Source: Paenibacillus sp. 32O-W (GTDB lineage: Bacteria > Bacillota > Bacilli > Paenibacillales > NBRC-103111). From it: a stretch of 64,000 nucleotides of DNA. The notes under the pieces were generated by a model that saw only the letters and a list, made by a program, of their open reading frames with translations, was not told the origin of the DNA and searched no databases. Position 1 is the stretch's first letter; each line of letters starts with the position of its first letter. Shown one piece after another: positions 27,096 to 35,564 of the stretch. A program made the position numbers and the translations under genes. The stretch is from positions 62,001 through 126,000 of the forward strand of contig NZ_VEGP01000002.1 of NCBI RefSeq assembly GCF_007679495.1, in the 5' to 3' direction.

Positions 27096-28190
27096 GTGGT
27101 TTCCTTGAGTGGCTTTCTCTTCCTACTGACCAATGCATGCACTTTGTTAACCCTATGCTATGCTGCAATTAAATTGCAGAACAAGCTTGGGGCATTTGAG
27201 CGAATTGCCGCTCCTCTGATGGCTGGAACGGCTTCCATTCTTCTTATTCTCCAGCCGCTCCCCTTCGGGGAAATCGATTTTGATCTGCGGGCGCTGCCTC
27301 TCATCTTGACGGGTCTTCGTTACGGATATCCGATCTCGATGTTGTCCGCCATTCCCCCCTTAACCTACTCCTACCTGATGGTGGGGGGATCATACGAGGC
27401 AATTGCCACGCTGCGGGATATTATTATTCCGTGTGTTATCAGTTCCTTTATGTACAGCTCTGAACAAAGCGGGCATTCTATTATTTCCCTGCACCGCAGC
27501 TGGCAAATGTCCGCTATCCTATTTGCGGCCCATTGGATGACCGGATGGTACATCAGTCATTCGCTGACCCTTCCCCTCCATTCGGCTATCTCGGTGGCGG
27601 CTATCTCCGGTTTATTTCTAGCTGTCCTTATCATGATGAGTAATGAAGAGAACAGGACGTGGTTAATGCAAAGATCCCTGCAGTTGAAGGCTAACCAGGA
27701 TAATCTTACCGGCCTGCCTAATCTGCGCAGCTTCATGGAAATCGCCGAAAGAACCGTTCAGAAGCATCCTGCTGCCATTCTGATGGTTGATATCGATAAC
27801 TTCAAGGAGTTTAACGACCGATGGGGACATCCGGAGGGGGACCGACTTCTTCGCGAGGTAGGACAAAGACTCATGCAGCAGATTGGTGACCGAGATTATA
27901 TCGCCCGTTATGGGGGAGAAGAATTTATTATATTGTCGCCCACCAACGACCTTGCTTATTTATCGGGATTATCCCGTAAATTATGCGACGAAATCTCCCG
28001 CCTGTCCTTGGACTATCCGATCACCGCTGAAGAAATTACGATTTCCGTCGGATTGTCCACAACGACGGATAAGAATGAAGGCTTGACCCAGTTGATCATC
28101 GAAGCGGACGAAGCTTTGTATGAATCCAAGCATTCCGGGAAAAACCGGTTTACATTACACCGCAAATTATCATCCTGGTCACTTGATTAG
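27096..28190 (+). CDS. membrane diguanylate cyclase with 5TM LytS-type sensor
   Basis: About 364 residues. Residues ~1-190 hold five to six helices with LRALPLILTGLRYGYPIS and GGSYEA, matching the 5TMR-LYT sensor domain of LytS-like kinases. Residues ~205-360 form a GGDEF domain: DNLTGLPNLRS, MVDIDNFKEFNDRWGH and an active-site RYGGEEF. The RxxD inhibitory site is absent (IGDRD in that place). It should make cyclic di-GMP in response to an envelope or ligand signal. A GTG (27096) or the TTG at 27105 may be the start. Confidence 0.9.
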   Translation: MVSLSGFLFLLTNACTLLTLCYAAIKLQNKLGAFERIAAPLMAGTASILLILQPLPFGEIDFDLRALPLILTGLRYGYPISMLSAIPPLTYSYLMVGGSYEAIATLRDIIIPCVISSFMYSSEQSGHSIISLHRSWQMSAILFAAHWMTGWYISHSLTLPLHSAISVAAISGLFLAVLIMMSNEENRTWLMQRSLQLKANQDNLTGLPNLRSFMEIAERTVQKHPAAILMVDIDNFKEFNDRWGHPEGDRLLREVGQRLMQQIGDRDYIARYGGEEFIILSPTNDLAYLSGLSRKLCDEISRLSLDYPITAEEITISVGLSTTTDKNEGLTQLIIEADEALYESKHSGKNRFTLHRKLSSWSLD

Positions 28191-28208
28191 ATAAGAAGGT
28201 TAATTAAC

Positions 28209-28303
28209 AAGGATAAACGGCTATCGCCGTCCTTAGGACAGGCGCGTTTACCGATGAAATATAAGAACAGGTATAAGGTGAAAACTTATACTTTCTTATA
28301 TTT
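28209..28303 (+). repeat. dispersed two-hairpin repeat, copy B
   Basis: Same element as at 20660: AAGGATAAACGG start, GCGTTTACCGATG centre, then AAATATAAGAA ... TCTTATATTT inverted arms enclosing GGTATAAG / CTTATAC. It begins 18 bp after the GGDEF gene stop and directly precedes a terminator. Confidence 0.88.
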
Positions 28304-28308
28304 GGACA

Positions 28309-28338
28309 AAAGAAGGGCCTGCATCGAGGCCCTTCTTT
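28309..28338. terminator. bidirectional terminator between GGDEF and globin genes
   Basis: 12-bp stem AAAGAAGGGCCT / AGGCCCTTCTTT with a 6-base loop, A-rich before and T-rich after. Confidence 0.85.
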
Positions 28339-28395
28339 CTGCTGCACATGAACCGGACAAGCCAAAAATCCGCTGGGGATTTAAGCTCATAAGGC

Positions 28396-28779
28396 TTAAG
28401 GCTGATTGACAAAATGATACGCCGGACCGCTAAGTCTCTCCAGCATCAGCATACGTAGTGATTCATCCTCCACGGTTTCCTCCAGAGCCTGCCGCATGCA
28501 GGCAAGCCACGCCTCCGCCCGTTCCGGTGTGATCGGGAAAGGGAGATGTCTGGCTCTCATCATCGGATGCCCATAGGCTTCCGTATAGAGTGAGGGCCCC
28601 CCGAAGAATTGAGAGAGGAACATATACTGCTTCTCCATAACCGGTGTAATATCTTCCGGAAATATAGGGGACAGAAGCGGATGGGCCAGTACCTTGGGAT
28701 AGAACGCTTCAACCAGACGGCGGACGGCCTCCGCTCCACCGATTGCTTCGTAGATCGTGCCTGGTGACGATGCTGCCAT
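28396..28779 (-). CDS. truncated hemoglobin (group II, trHbO/YjbI type)
   Basis: 127 residues. YEAIGGAEAVRRLVEAFY starts the fold; FPEDITPVMEKQYMFLSQFFGGP and YGHPMMRARHLPFPI carry the distal pocket and the proximal His (in RARH), and LPFPI matches the group II globins. These bind oxygen or NO in the cytosol and take part in redox protection. AAGGAG precedes the ATG; a 31-codon micropeptide gene lies just upstream. Confidence 0.93.
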   Translation of the reverse strand: MAASSPGTIYEAIGGAEAVRRLVEAFYPKVLAHPLLSPIFPEDITPVMEKQYMFLSQFFGGPSLYTEAYGHPMMRARHLPFPITPERAEAWLACMRQALEETVEDESLRMLMLERLSGPAYHFVNQP

Positions 28780-28794
28780 ATTCCTAGCTCCTTA

Positions 28795-28890
28795 TCAATA
28801 ATCCACATCATCTTCCGTGGAATTAATCAATGTTTCTTTAATTACGAAAACAAATGCACATACAATCAGAGCAGTCACTATACTCGTCAT
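28795..28890 (-). CDS. 31-residue membrane micropeptide upstream of the globin gene
   Basis: ATG at 28890, preceded by TGGGGAGTGA; product MTSIVTALIVCAFVFVIKET followed by an acidic tail. One helix, then negatively charged end. The stop lies 15 bp before the globin start, so the two could be co-translated. Too short for certainty, but the ribosome site and composition are good. Confidence 0.5.
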   Translation of the reverse strand: MTSIVTALIVCAFVFVIKETLINSTEDDVDY

Positions 28891-29075
28891 GTCCGTTCAC
28901 TCCCCACATTTGTTTGTAGCATTATTGTAACACAAACGCTTTCTTCGTTCAGTAACGGATCAGGCATGGATCTATTTTTTTTTTCATATAGTTTAAGGAG
29001 ACAACCTTTTCTAACCGTTTATATCGGTCTGTTTTATTTGAATTATTAGTTTTTTTAGCAAAGGAGGGCGTCCCC

Positions 29076-30302
29076 TTGTCCGGTTTACGCTCGAAGCCGT
29101 ATTACATCGTTCCTGTTCTTGCTGCGGCCATTGCGTTCCTCCTGCTGGCCTATCCCGCCCCTACCCTGGAAGCAGCCGTTCGCGGGGTTTCCATTTGGTG
29201 GGACATCCTGTTTCCGGCCTTATTCCCGTTCTTTCTCATTTCGGAGATGATGCTGGGCTTTGGCTTGGTTCATTTTTTCGGAGCGCTGCTTGACCCGATG
29301 ATGCGTCCATTATTCCGTGTTCCGGGAATTGGCGGCTTCGTAATGGCGATGGGCTTCGCTTCGGGATACCCGGTAGGAGCCCGTTTGACCGCTCAGCTGT
29401 GGGAGCAGAAGCTGGTCAACCGGGAGGAGGGGGAGAGGCTGGTCGCGTTCACAACGACGTCCGACCCGGTGTTTCTTATTGGCGCGGTCTCGGTCGGTTT
29501 TTTCCACAATGCGAAGCTTGCCGTCCTTCTGGCAGCCGCACATTATGGATCCGCTGTTCTTGTCGGGCTGATTATGCGTTTCCACGGACCGAATAAACCC
29601 GATTCTCACGCAGGGGACAAAAGCTCCGGATCGATTTTCGTCCGGGCTCTCCGGGAAATGCATAACGCCAGACTTAAGGACGGGCGTCCCTTCGGTACGA
29701 TGCTGCGTCAAGCGGTGGAATCCTCGCTCCGGATGATCTTCGTTATTGGGGGGCTGGTCGTTTTCTTCTCCGCTATCATGGAGGTGCTGCGGCACAGCCA
29801 CGCCTTGGATTTGTTCTATGCCTCGGTACAGTCCATCTTCCAATGGCTTACTATTCCGCCTGTATTATCCGATTCTCTGGTCAACGGCTTCTTCGAGGTG
29901 ACTCTCGGTGCCAAGGCGGCCGGGGAAGCCGGGGCGCAGATCCCATTATTGTTCAAAACGATTCTGGCTTCCTTCGTCCTTGCCTGGGGAGGCCTGTCCG
30001 TCCATGGCCAAATCGTCAGCCTGCTCCATACGACCAATATACGCTACACACCCTTCCTGACGGCAAGATTGCTTCATGGCCTGCTTGCATCCTTAATGAC
30101 GGTCGTCTTGTGGAAAGGGCTGCAGCCGGCAGCGGCCCCCGCCTTCTTACCGGCTACGGCCCCTGATTTCTCCCCTGCGGCGTTCCACTGGACCTGGCCG
30201 ATTCCAATGACGCTCATCGGTTTCGTCCTCCTGCTCGGAGTCATGTGCCTCGCTGCGCTGCTTCATTCTATCTGGGAGAAGCTCGGGCGGGCCGGCAGAT
30301 AA
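29076..30302 (+). CDS. ylbJ: sporulation integral membrane protein YlbJ
   Basis: 408 residues from TTG 29076 behind AAAGGAGGG. About eight to nine hydrophobic helices in a gated-pore (nucleoside-recognition-like) layout. WWDILFPALFPFFLISEMMLG and GFASGYPVGARL are characteristic. YlbJ is made in the mother cell and needed for resistant spores. The C-terminus has an Ala/Pro-rich segment (residues ~345-370). Membership is clear; transport function is presumed. Confidence 0.93.
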   Translation: MSGLRSKPYYIVPVLAAAIAFLLLAYPAPTLEAAVRGVSIWWDILFPALFPFFLISEMMLGFGLVHFFGALLDPMMRPLFRVPGIGGFVMAMGFASGYPVGARLTAQLWEQKLVNREEGERLVAFTTTSDPVFLIGAVSVGFFHNAKLAVLLAAAHYGSAVLVGLIMRFHGPNKPDSHAGDKSSGSIFVRALREMHNARLKDGRPFGTMLRQAVESSLRMIFVIGGLVVFFSAIMEVLRHSHALDLFYASVQSIFQWLTIPPVLSDSLVNGFFEVTLGAKAAGEAGAQIPLLFKTILASFVLAWGGLSVHGQIVSLLHTTNIRYTPFLTARLLHGLLASLMTVVLWKGLQPAAAPAFLPATAPDFSPAAFHWTWPIPMTLIGFVLLLGVMCLAALLHSIWEKLGRAGR

Positions 30303-30422
30303 CAGAGCTCCCTGCGGCGCTTATCCATCTGTCCGCATAATGGAAGCTCTTAGAAGGCTTGTTGTGTTCTCCGGTCAGATTCGGTATGATGGGGGGAGAA
30401 CAACGTTTTAGGAGGATCTCCC

Positions 30423-31235
30423 TTGAAATATTTTGTTGTGGACCGCGGTGACGAGCTTTCTTTAAGATTAACCGAGCAATTTCATCGGCTTGCCCATTCT
30501 TACGGCATGGAACAGAATGAGGAGAAGCCCGATATCGTGCTGTCCATCGGTGGAGACGGGACGATGCTCCATGCTTTTCACCGCTTCCAACATCTTGTGG
30601 ACGAGCTTTGGTTCGTGGGGATTCATACGGGCCGGCTCGGATTTTATGCCGACTGGACCCCTGACGAGATCGGCCAGTTGGCTAAGCTGATGAATACCCC
30701 TCTGGAGGAAAGTAATCTAAGAATAGCCGAATACCCTCTCGCCGAGATTCAGTTTACGACCGCAGACGGGATCGAGACGTATCTGGCGCTCAATGAGTTT
30801 ACTTTACGGGGAATCGAGGAAACGATGGTCGCCCAGCTTAATATCAATGACGACATGTTCGAAATGTTCAGAGGAGACGGAATATGTATTTCTACTCCGT
30901 CCGGAAGCACTGCTTACAACAAAGCGGTGAACGGAGGACTTATTCACCCCTCGCTGGAGGCGATCCAAATTGCGGAGATCGCTTCGATTAACAATCGAGT
31001 GTATCGGACGCTGGGCTCTTCCATGATTTTACCCAAGCATCATCATTGCGATATTTATCCCCGAACCAAGAAGAATGTGCAATTGTCTATCGATCACTTA
31101 TATTCGCAAAGAAATGATGTCTTGTCGATCCGCTGCAAGGTTTCTCCGGACAAGAAGATCAAGTTCGCCCGTTTCCGCCCGTTTCCGTTCTGGAGCCGGG
31201 TGCAGAAAGCCTTCATCGGAACCGAGTTTCACTAA
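30423..31235 (+). CDS. nadK: NAD kinase
   Basis: 270 residues, TTG start behind AGGAGGATC. The catalytic GGDGTMLHAF motif is at about 40-49 and the NE/D nucleotide region LNEFTLRG and SGSTAYNKAVNGG follow. It phosphorylates NAD to NADP. Length is normal for the smaller Bacillus type. A hairpin terminator follows 22 bp later. Confidence 0.95.
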   Translation: MKYFVVDRGDELSLRLTEQFHRLAHSYGMEQNEEKPDIVLSIGGDGTMLHAFHRFQHLVDELWFVGIHTGRLGFYADWTPDEIGQLAKLMNTPLEESNLRIAEYPLAEIQFTTADGIETYLALNEFTLRGIEETMVAQLNINDDMFEMFRGDGICISTPSGSTAYNKAVNGGLIHPSLEAIQIAEIASINNRVYRTLGSSMILPKHHHCDIYPRTKKNVQLSIDHLYSQRNDVLSIRCKVSPDKKIKFARFRPFPFWSRVQKAFIGTEFH

Positions 31236-31256
31236 TTCGTTATTATCGAAGATTTG

Positions 31257-31300
31257 AAAAATAACCCGTATTTCCTATATGGAGCGGGTTATTTTTTATT
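31257..31300 (+). terminator. terminator after nadK
   Basis: AAAAATAACCCG / CGGGTTATTTTT arms with a 16-base loop, followed by further T-rich sequence. Confidence 0.85.
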
Positions 31301-31310
31301 TTGGCAAGAG

Positions 31311-31347
31311 AAAAAGCCCGACTGTAAGCCGCCGGGCTTTAGTTTTT
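31311..31347 (-). terminator. terminator after yutD (minus strand)
   Basis: AAAGCCCG / CGGGCTTT stem; on the minus strand it runs into TTTTTC. It lies 48 bp beyond the yutD stop. Confidence 0.7.
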
Positions 31348-31394
31348 ATCATTCTGAGGGCTACCCTGCATGTACCGTTCTCTGGGCTCGGGGC

Positions 31395-31703
31395 TTAAGC
31401 TTCGGCACTGGAGACCGGGCGCGGCCCTTTGGAATTATCTTTGGCCAGAATAAAATAAGCGCAGCCAAAATTGCAATATTCATTCAAATAATCTTCCAAT
31501 CCGACGATGGAGCTGTCCTTGTTCGCTTTAGGATGCGTTTCCTTGAAGAAGCCCCTTAACCGGAGCTGATTATAACCCCAGTCTCCGACAATGTAGTCGT
31601 ATCTTTCGAGCACTTCACTATAACGGTCTTTGAATGCCTCGTAATTCCACCCGTTCTTGTGCTCCCTGATTAGCTCGTAAGTATTCCCTCCAACATGAAT
31701 CAT
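31395..31703 (-). CDS. yutD: YutD-family protein
   Basis: 102 residues from ATG 31703, behind GAAGGAGGA; the frame continues to 31796 without a start signal. The core GWNYEAFKDRYSEVLERYDY and the C-terminal EYCNFGCAYFILAK match YutD, a small protein of Bacilli that lies near lipA in many genomes. Two Cys lie in the C-terminal motif. Function unknown. lipA is the next gene upstream on the same strand. Confidence 0.9.
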   Translation of the reverse strand: MIHVGGNTYELIREHKNGWNYEAFKDRYSEVLERYDYIVGDWGYNQLRLRGFFKETHPKANKDSSIVGLEDYLNEYCNFGCAYFILAKDNSKGPRPVSSAEA

Positions 31704-31818
31704 GACGTATCCTCCTTCTTCCAGCCGTCTCCTTCCATTCGTGCTGCCTTGCCAGGACCCATCCGTCGTAAGCTCCCGCCTCTTGCGGCCGAACAAAATA
31801 GATCTGCAGGCTTTTTGA

Positions 31819-31911
31819 AAATATAAGAAAGTATAAGTTCACCTTATACCTATTTTTATATTTCATCGGTAAACGCGCCTGTCCCAGGGACGGCGATAGC
31901 CGTTTATCCTT
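31819..31911 (-). repeat. dispersed two-hairpin repeat, copy C
   Basis: Inverted copy of the element at 20660 and 28209; read on the minus strand it starts AAGGATAAACGG and ends in AAAGTATAAG...TATATT-type arms. It lies between lipA and yutD, in a 307-bp gap (31704-32010) that contains nothing else recognisable. Confidence 0.88.
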
Positions 31912-32010
31912 GGCTCCAATCATCGTATAGCCGGAACAGTCTCGGGAAGGCGGTACTTCATGTCAGCCCCGTATTCCGGACCTGAACATCGATCGATGCT
32001 ATGACGCCGC

Positions 32011-32889
32011 TTATTGGGAAGAAGCCGTCGCCGATTGAACCTGCTCGTGCGCATGATAAGAGCTTCTGACGAGAGGGCCGGATTCCACGTGGCTGAAGCC
32101 TCGGGCGAGGCCTTCCTTCTTCAGCTCCGCAAATTGCTCCGGAGTATAGAATTGCTTGACCGGAAGATGCTTCTTCGTCGGCTGCAAATATTGCCCAACG
32201 GTCAAAATTTGAACGTCGACTTGACGCAAATCGTCCATCGTTTGCAATATTTCGTCCCACGTCTCCCCTACCCCGATCATGATACTCGATTTTGTAGGGA
32301 TGCTGGGCGCAATTTGTTTCGAACGCTTAAGCAAGGCCAGAGTCCGGCTGTATTTCGCCTTGGAACGAACCTTGTCCGACAGCCTCTCGACCGTCTCTAT
32401 GTTATGGTTAAGAATATCCGGCTTCGCTTCCAGTACCTTACGCAGCGCCAGGTCATTACCCATGAAATCCGGGATCAGAACCTCGACTCCGCACAACGGA
32501 AGACGCTTTCGGACGGCACGGATGGTCTCTGCGAAAATTTGGGCACCGCCATCCAGCAGCTCATCCCTCGCCACAGACGTAATGACGCAATGCCTCAGCC
32601 CCATCTGCTCGGCCGCATCCGCGACCCGCCCCGGCTCCAGCATATCCAGCTCTGTAGGCATCCCCGAATTCACCGCACAGAAGCGGCAGGCACGCGTACA
32701 GGTATCGCCCAAAATCATGAACGTCGCCGTCCGGTTAGCCCAGCACTCGTAAATGTTGGGGCATTTCGCCTCTTCACATACGGTATGTAGAGTTTTGGAG
32801 CGCATCATTCTCTTGATTTCTTTATAATTGTCATTGGTTTCCAGCTTCGTCTTCAGCCATTCCGGCTTTCTTTGCCGTTCGTTAGACAT
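32011..32889 (-). CDS. lipA: lipoyl synthase
   Basis: 292 residues from ATG 32889 (GCGAGGA site). Both iron-sulfur motifs are intact: the auxiliary cluster [12 protein letters not shown] and the radical-SAM CTRACRFC. It inserts two sulfurs into octanoyl groups to make lipoyl cofactor for PDH-type complexes. Normal length. yutD lies downstream. Confidence 0.97.
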   Translation of the reverse strand: MSNERQRKPEWLKTKLETNDNYKEIKRMMRSKTLHTVCEEAKCPNIYECWANRTATFMILGDTCTRACRFCAVNSGMPTELDMLEPGRVADAAEQMGLRHCVITSVARDELLDGGAQIFAETIRAVRKRLPLCGVEVLIPDFMGNDLALRKVLEAKPDILNHNIETVERLSDKVRSKAKYSRTLALLKRSKQIAPSIPTKSSIMIGVGETWDEILQTMDDLRQVDVQILTVGQYLQPTKKHLPVKQFYTPEQFAELKKEGLARGFSHVESGPLVRSSYHAHEQVQSATASSQ

Positions 32890-33100
32890 CTTTATCCTCG
32901 CTTTCTCTCCGGCATCCAAATAAGCATGTCAGCAATATTTTTTACAATTAAACGTATTATAACACGAGCTGTCCGACAAACCACAATAGCCTATAGAACC
33001 GCGCACGGGGCTAGATTGAATCAAGACCGTTCCATTCAATTACGGGAGAAAAGGGGACGGTCCCGGCGGATTATAAACAGGCCATAGGGGCCGGGAAGCA

Positions 33101-33661
33101 TCATTGCCCGCGGCTCTTGCCTCTCTGCGAATACCAGGCGGTCTCTTCAACAAACTGCCGCAGGGAATCGTCCAGACGGCCTTTAATAGCTTCGCTCAGC
33201 TCGATTGAGCCTTGTTCATTGCGAGTCACTTCGGAATCGACAATATACACTCCGCCCAGCATATATCTGGCCGCTAGGGCAGAAAGTACCGGCTTTAACG
33301 AGTAATCGATCGATAACAGATGAGCCATCGTGCCGCCCATAAATATAGGCAGAATCAATTTATCGGCCAATCCTCTCTGCGGTATTAAATCGAGGAATGT
33401 TTTTAGAACGCCGGTATAAGACGCTTTATAAACGGGACTGGCTATAAGGATGGCGTCGGCCTGCTCGACCAAGGCGTTGGCCTGAACAATGGACGGGCTG
33501 TCAAACCGGGCCAGAATCAAATCTTCTGCGGGAAGATCCGCAACATTAATCCATTCGGTCTGCATTCCGCTGGCCTGCAATACTTCTTGCGCATATTGAA
33601 TAACGGAGGTCAGTCTGGACGTTTTGGACGGACTTCCGAAAATAATCACGGCTTTACTCAT
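33101..33661 (-). CDS. NADPH-dependent FMN reductase (SsuE-like)
   Basis: About 186 residues from ATG 33661, after TAGGAGT; the extra 42 residues of the longer frame lack a ribosome site. The flavodoxin-like start AVIIFGSPSKTSRLTSVIQ and ILIASPVYKASYTGVLKTFLDLIP are typical of SsuE/NADPH-FMN reductases, which feed reduced flavin to monooxygenases. No monooxygenase is adjacent. Divergent from larE. Confidence 0.87.
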   Translation of the reverse strand: MSKAVIIFGSPSKTSRLTSVIQYAQEVLQASGMQTEWINVADLPAEDLILARFDSPSIVQANALVEQADAILIASPVYKASYTGVLKTFLDLIPQRGLADKLILPIFMGGTMAHLLSIDYSLKPVLSALAARYMLGGVYIVDSEVTRNEQGSIELSEAIKGRLDDSLRQFVEETAWYSQRGKSRGQ

Positions 33662-33942
33662 CTCAACTACTCCTATCTGTTTTATTTTGTTAAGAATTAC
33701 GGGTTTGCCCCGGATTGAGGCCGTTTGCTCGTTAAAGCAGCGGATAACCTCAATGAACGACATTCGTATCTTCTCCGATTGTACCACTCGGAATGAAGAT
33801 CAACAATCATTTGAAGCTATCCGGAGTACATATTCCTCTGCTTTTTCCGGTTGGATAACGGCCTCGAATTCTGAAGGAAGCCGGATACGCTTACCTAAAT
33901 TTATGGTAAGATAGGGATAGCGAATATCGGAGGAGGAGAACT

Positions 33943-34791
33943 ATGGACAGACCGTTAACAATACATGAGAAAGATTTGAAGTTCGGAGAAATTCTGCGTG
34001 AGATGGGGAAAGTAATGGTCGCTTTCTCCGGGGGAGTGGACAGCACCTTCGTCCTCAAACGGGCTCAGCAAGAGCTGGGGGACCATGTGCTCGCCGTAAC
34101 GGCCGCCTCGGAAACCTTCCCGAGCCGGGAATTCGATGCAGCCGTGAAGCTCGCCGAAGAGATGGGCGTCTCCCTGTACAAGACGGAAGTCAAAGAGCTG
34201 GAGAACGCCTCTTTCGTAGCGAATAATCCGGACCGCTGCTATCACTGCAAGACAGGTCTGTATATTCATCTGCAAAATTTGGCCAAAGAGATGGGATACC
34301 CCTATCTGCTCGATGGCTCCAACGTAGACGATCTGGGCGATTACCGCCCCGGTCTTAAAGCCAAGAATGAACAAGGAGTGCGCAGCCCACTGCAGGAAGC
34401 GGGACTGACCAAGAACGAGATCCGGCTGCTTTCCAAAGATTTGGGCCTGCCTACCTGGAACAAGCCCGCATTCGCCTGCCTATCCTCGCGGATTCCTTAT
34501 GGCACCCGGATAGAGAAATATAAAATCGACCAGTTGGATGAAGCCGAATATTATCTGAATAAGCTCGGCTTCTATCAGGTGCGGGTCCGGCACCATGACA
34601 AAATTGCCCGTATTGAGGTCATGCCGGAGGAGCTGCCCAAGGTGCTAGAGCACCGGGAGGAAATATATGCGAAATTGACCTCCATTGGCTTCACCTTCGT
34701 CACTCTGGATCTTCAGGGCTACCGCACCGGCAGCCTGAACGAAGTCCTGAGCGAATCAACCAAACAAAAAGTGAGAGAAGCTTCTGTATGA
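33943..34791 (+). CDS. larE: LarE, sulfur transferase for nickel-pincer nucleotide synthesis
   Basis: 282 residues. PP-loop ATP site [11 protein letters not shown] (about 26-36); [11 protein letters not shown] with C99 and C102; and [13 protein letters not shown] with C179, at the place of the sacrificial Cys of Lactobacillus LarE. The Cys-x2-Cys plus third Cys matches the iron-sulfur type of LarE described for Thermotoga maritima, which is not sacrificial. LarE converts the pyridinium dicarboxylate nucleotide to the dithiocarboxylate. First gene of the larE-B-C1 operon; GGAGGAGGAG site. Confidence 0.93.
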   Translation: MDRPLTIHEKDLKFGEILREMGKVMVAFSGGVDSTFVLKRAQQELGDHVLAVTAASETFPSREFDAAVKLAEEMGVSLYKTEVKELENASFVANNPDRCYHCKTGLYIHLQNLAKEMGYPYLLDGSNVDDLGDYRPGLKAKNEQGVRSPLQEAGLTKNEIRLLSKDLGLPTWNKPAFACLSSRIPYGTRIEKYKIDQLDEAEYYLNKLGFYQVRVRHHDKIARIEVMPEELPKVLEHREEIYAKLTSIGFTFVTLDLQGYRTGSLNEVLSESTKQKVREASV

Positions 34792-35558
34792 GTACATTGG
34801 AAGATATTCTTAAACAGGTACAATCGGGAGAATTGGATATTGAAGCTGCCAAGAATCAGCTGACCGAGCATTGGCAAAGCCAAACCGTAGCCGAGCTCGG
34901 CTTCGCGCAGATTGATACGGACCGGGAACGCAGAGTCGGGTTCCCGGAAGTTATATTCGGCGAGGGCAAGTCGGCGGAACAGATGATCGCGATCATGAAG
35001 CGGATGAAGGAGCACTCGGACCGTATACTGGCCACCCGGGTGGACCAGGCGAAGGCCGATGCCATCCTCGCGGAAATCGACGGGGCCGCTTATCATCCGA
35101 CCGCTAGAGCGATCACGTGGTTCCGCCATCCGATGCTGAAGGTGCACGACGGTTATATAGCCGTCGTGTGCGCCGGCACATCGGACATGCCCGTTGCCGA
35201 AGAGGCCGCGCTTACCGCGGAATGCATGGGCAGCCATGTGGAACGGGTGTATGATGTCGGCGTGGCCGGCATCCATCGGCTGTTCCGCAGGCTGCCGCTC
35301 ATTCGCGGAGCGAACGCGGTGGTCGTAGCCGCCGGCATGGAAGGCGCGCTGGCCAGCGTTGTAGGCGGGCTGGTGTCCAAGCCGGTCATCGCTGTGCCTA
35401 CAAGCATCGGCTACGGAGCCAGCTTCCAGGGAGTGGCCGCCCTGCTCGCCATGCTCAATGCATGCGCCCCCGGGATCAGTGTCGTCAATATTGACAACGG
35501 ATTCGGGGCAGGCTATTATGCGGGATTGATAAATCAAAATATGGCAAAAAGGTTGTGA
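34788..35558 (+). CDS. larB: LarB, pyridinium-3,5-biscarboxylic acid mononucleotide synthase
   Basis: 256 residues, overlapping the larE stop (ATGA). The C-terminal half resembles PurE/AIR carboxylase, with [20 protein letters not shown] and [14 protein letters not shown], plus the typical [20 protein letters not shown]. LarB carboxylates and hydrolyses nicotinic acid adenine dinucleotide, the first step of nickel-pincer nucleotide synthesis. Normal length; translationally coupled. Confidence 0.95.
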   Translation: MSTLEDILKQVQSGELDIEAAKNQLTEHWQSQTVAELGFAQIDTDRERRVGFPEVIFGEGKSAEQMIAIMKRMKEHSDRILATRVDQAKADAILAEIDGAAYHPTARAITWFRHPMLKVHDGYIAVVCAGTSDMPVAEEAALTAECMGSHVERVYDVGVAGIHRLFRRLPLIRGANAVVVAAGMEGALASVVGGLVSKPVIAVPTSIGYGASFQGVAALLAMLNACAPGISVVNIDNGFGAGYYAGLINQNMAKRL

Positions 35559-35564
35559 TGCCCT

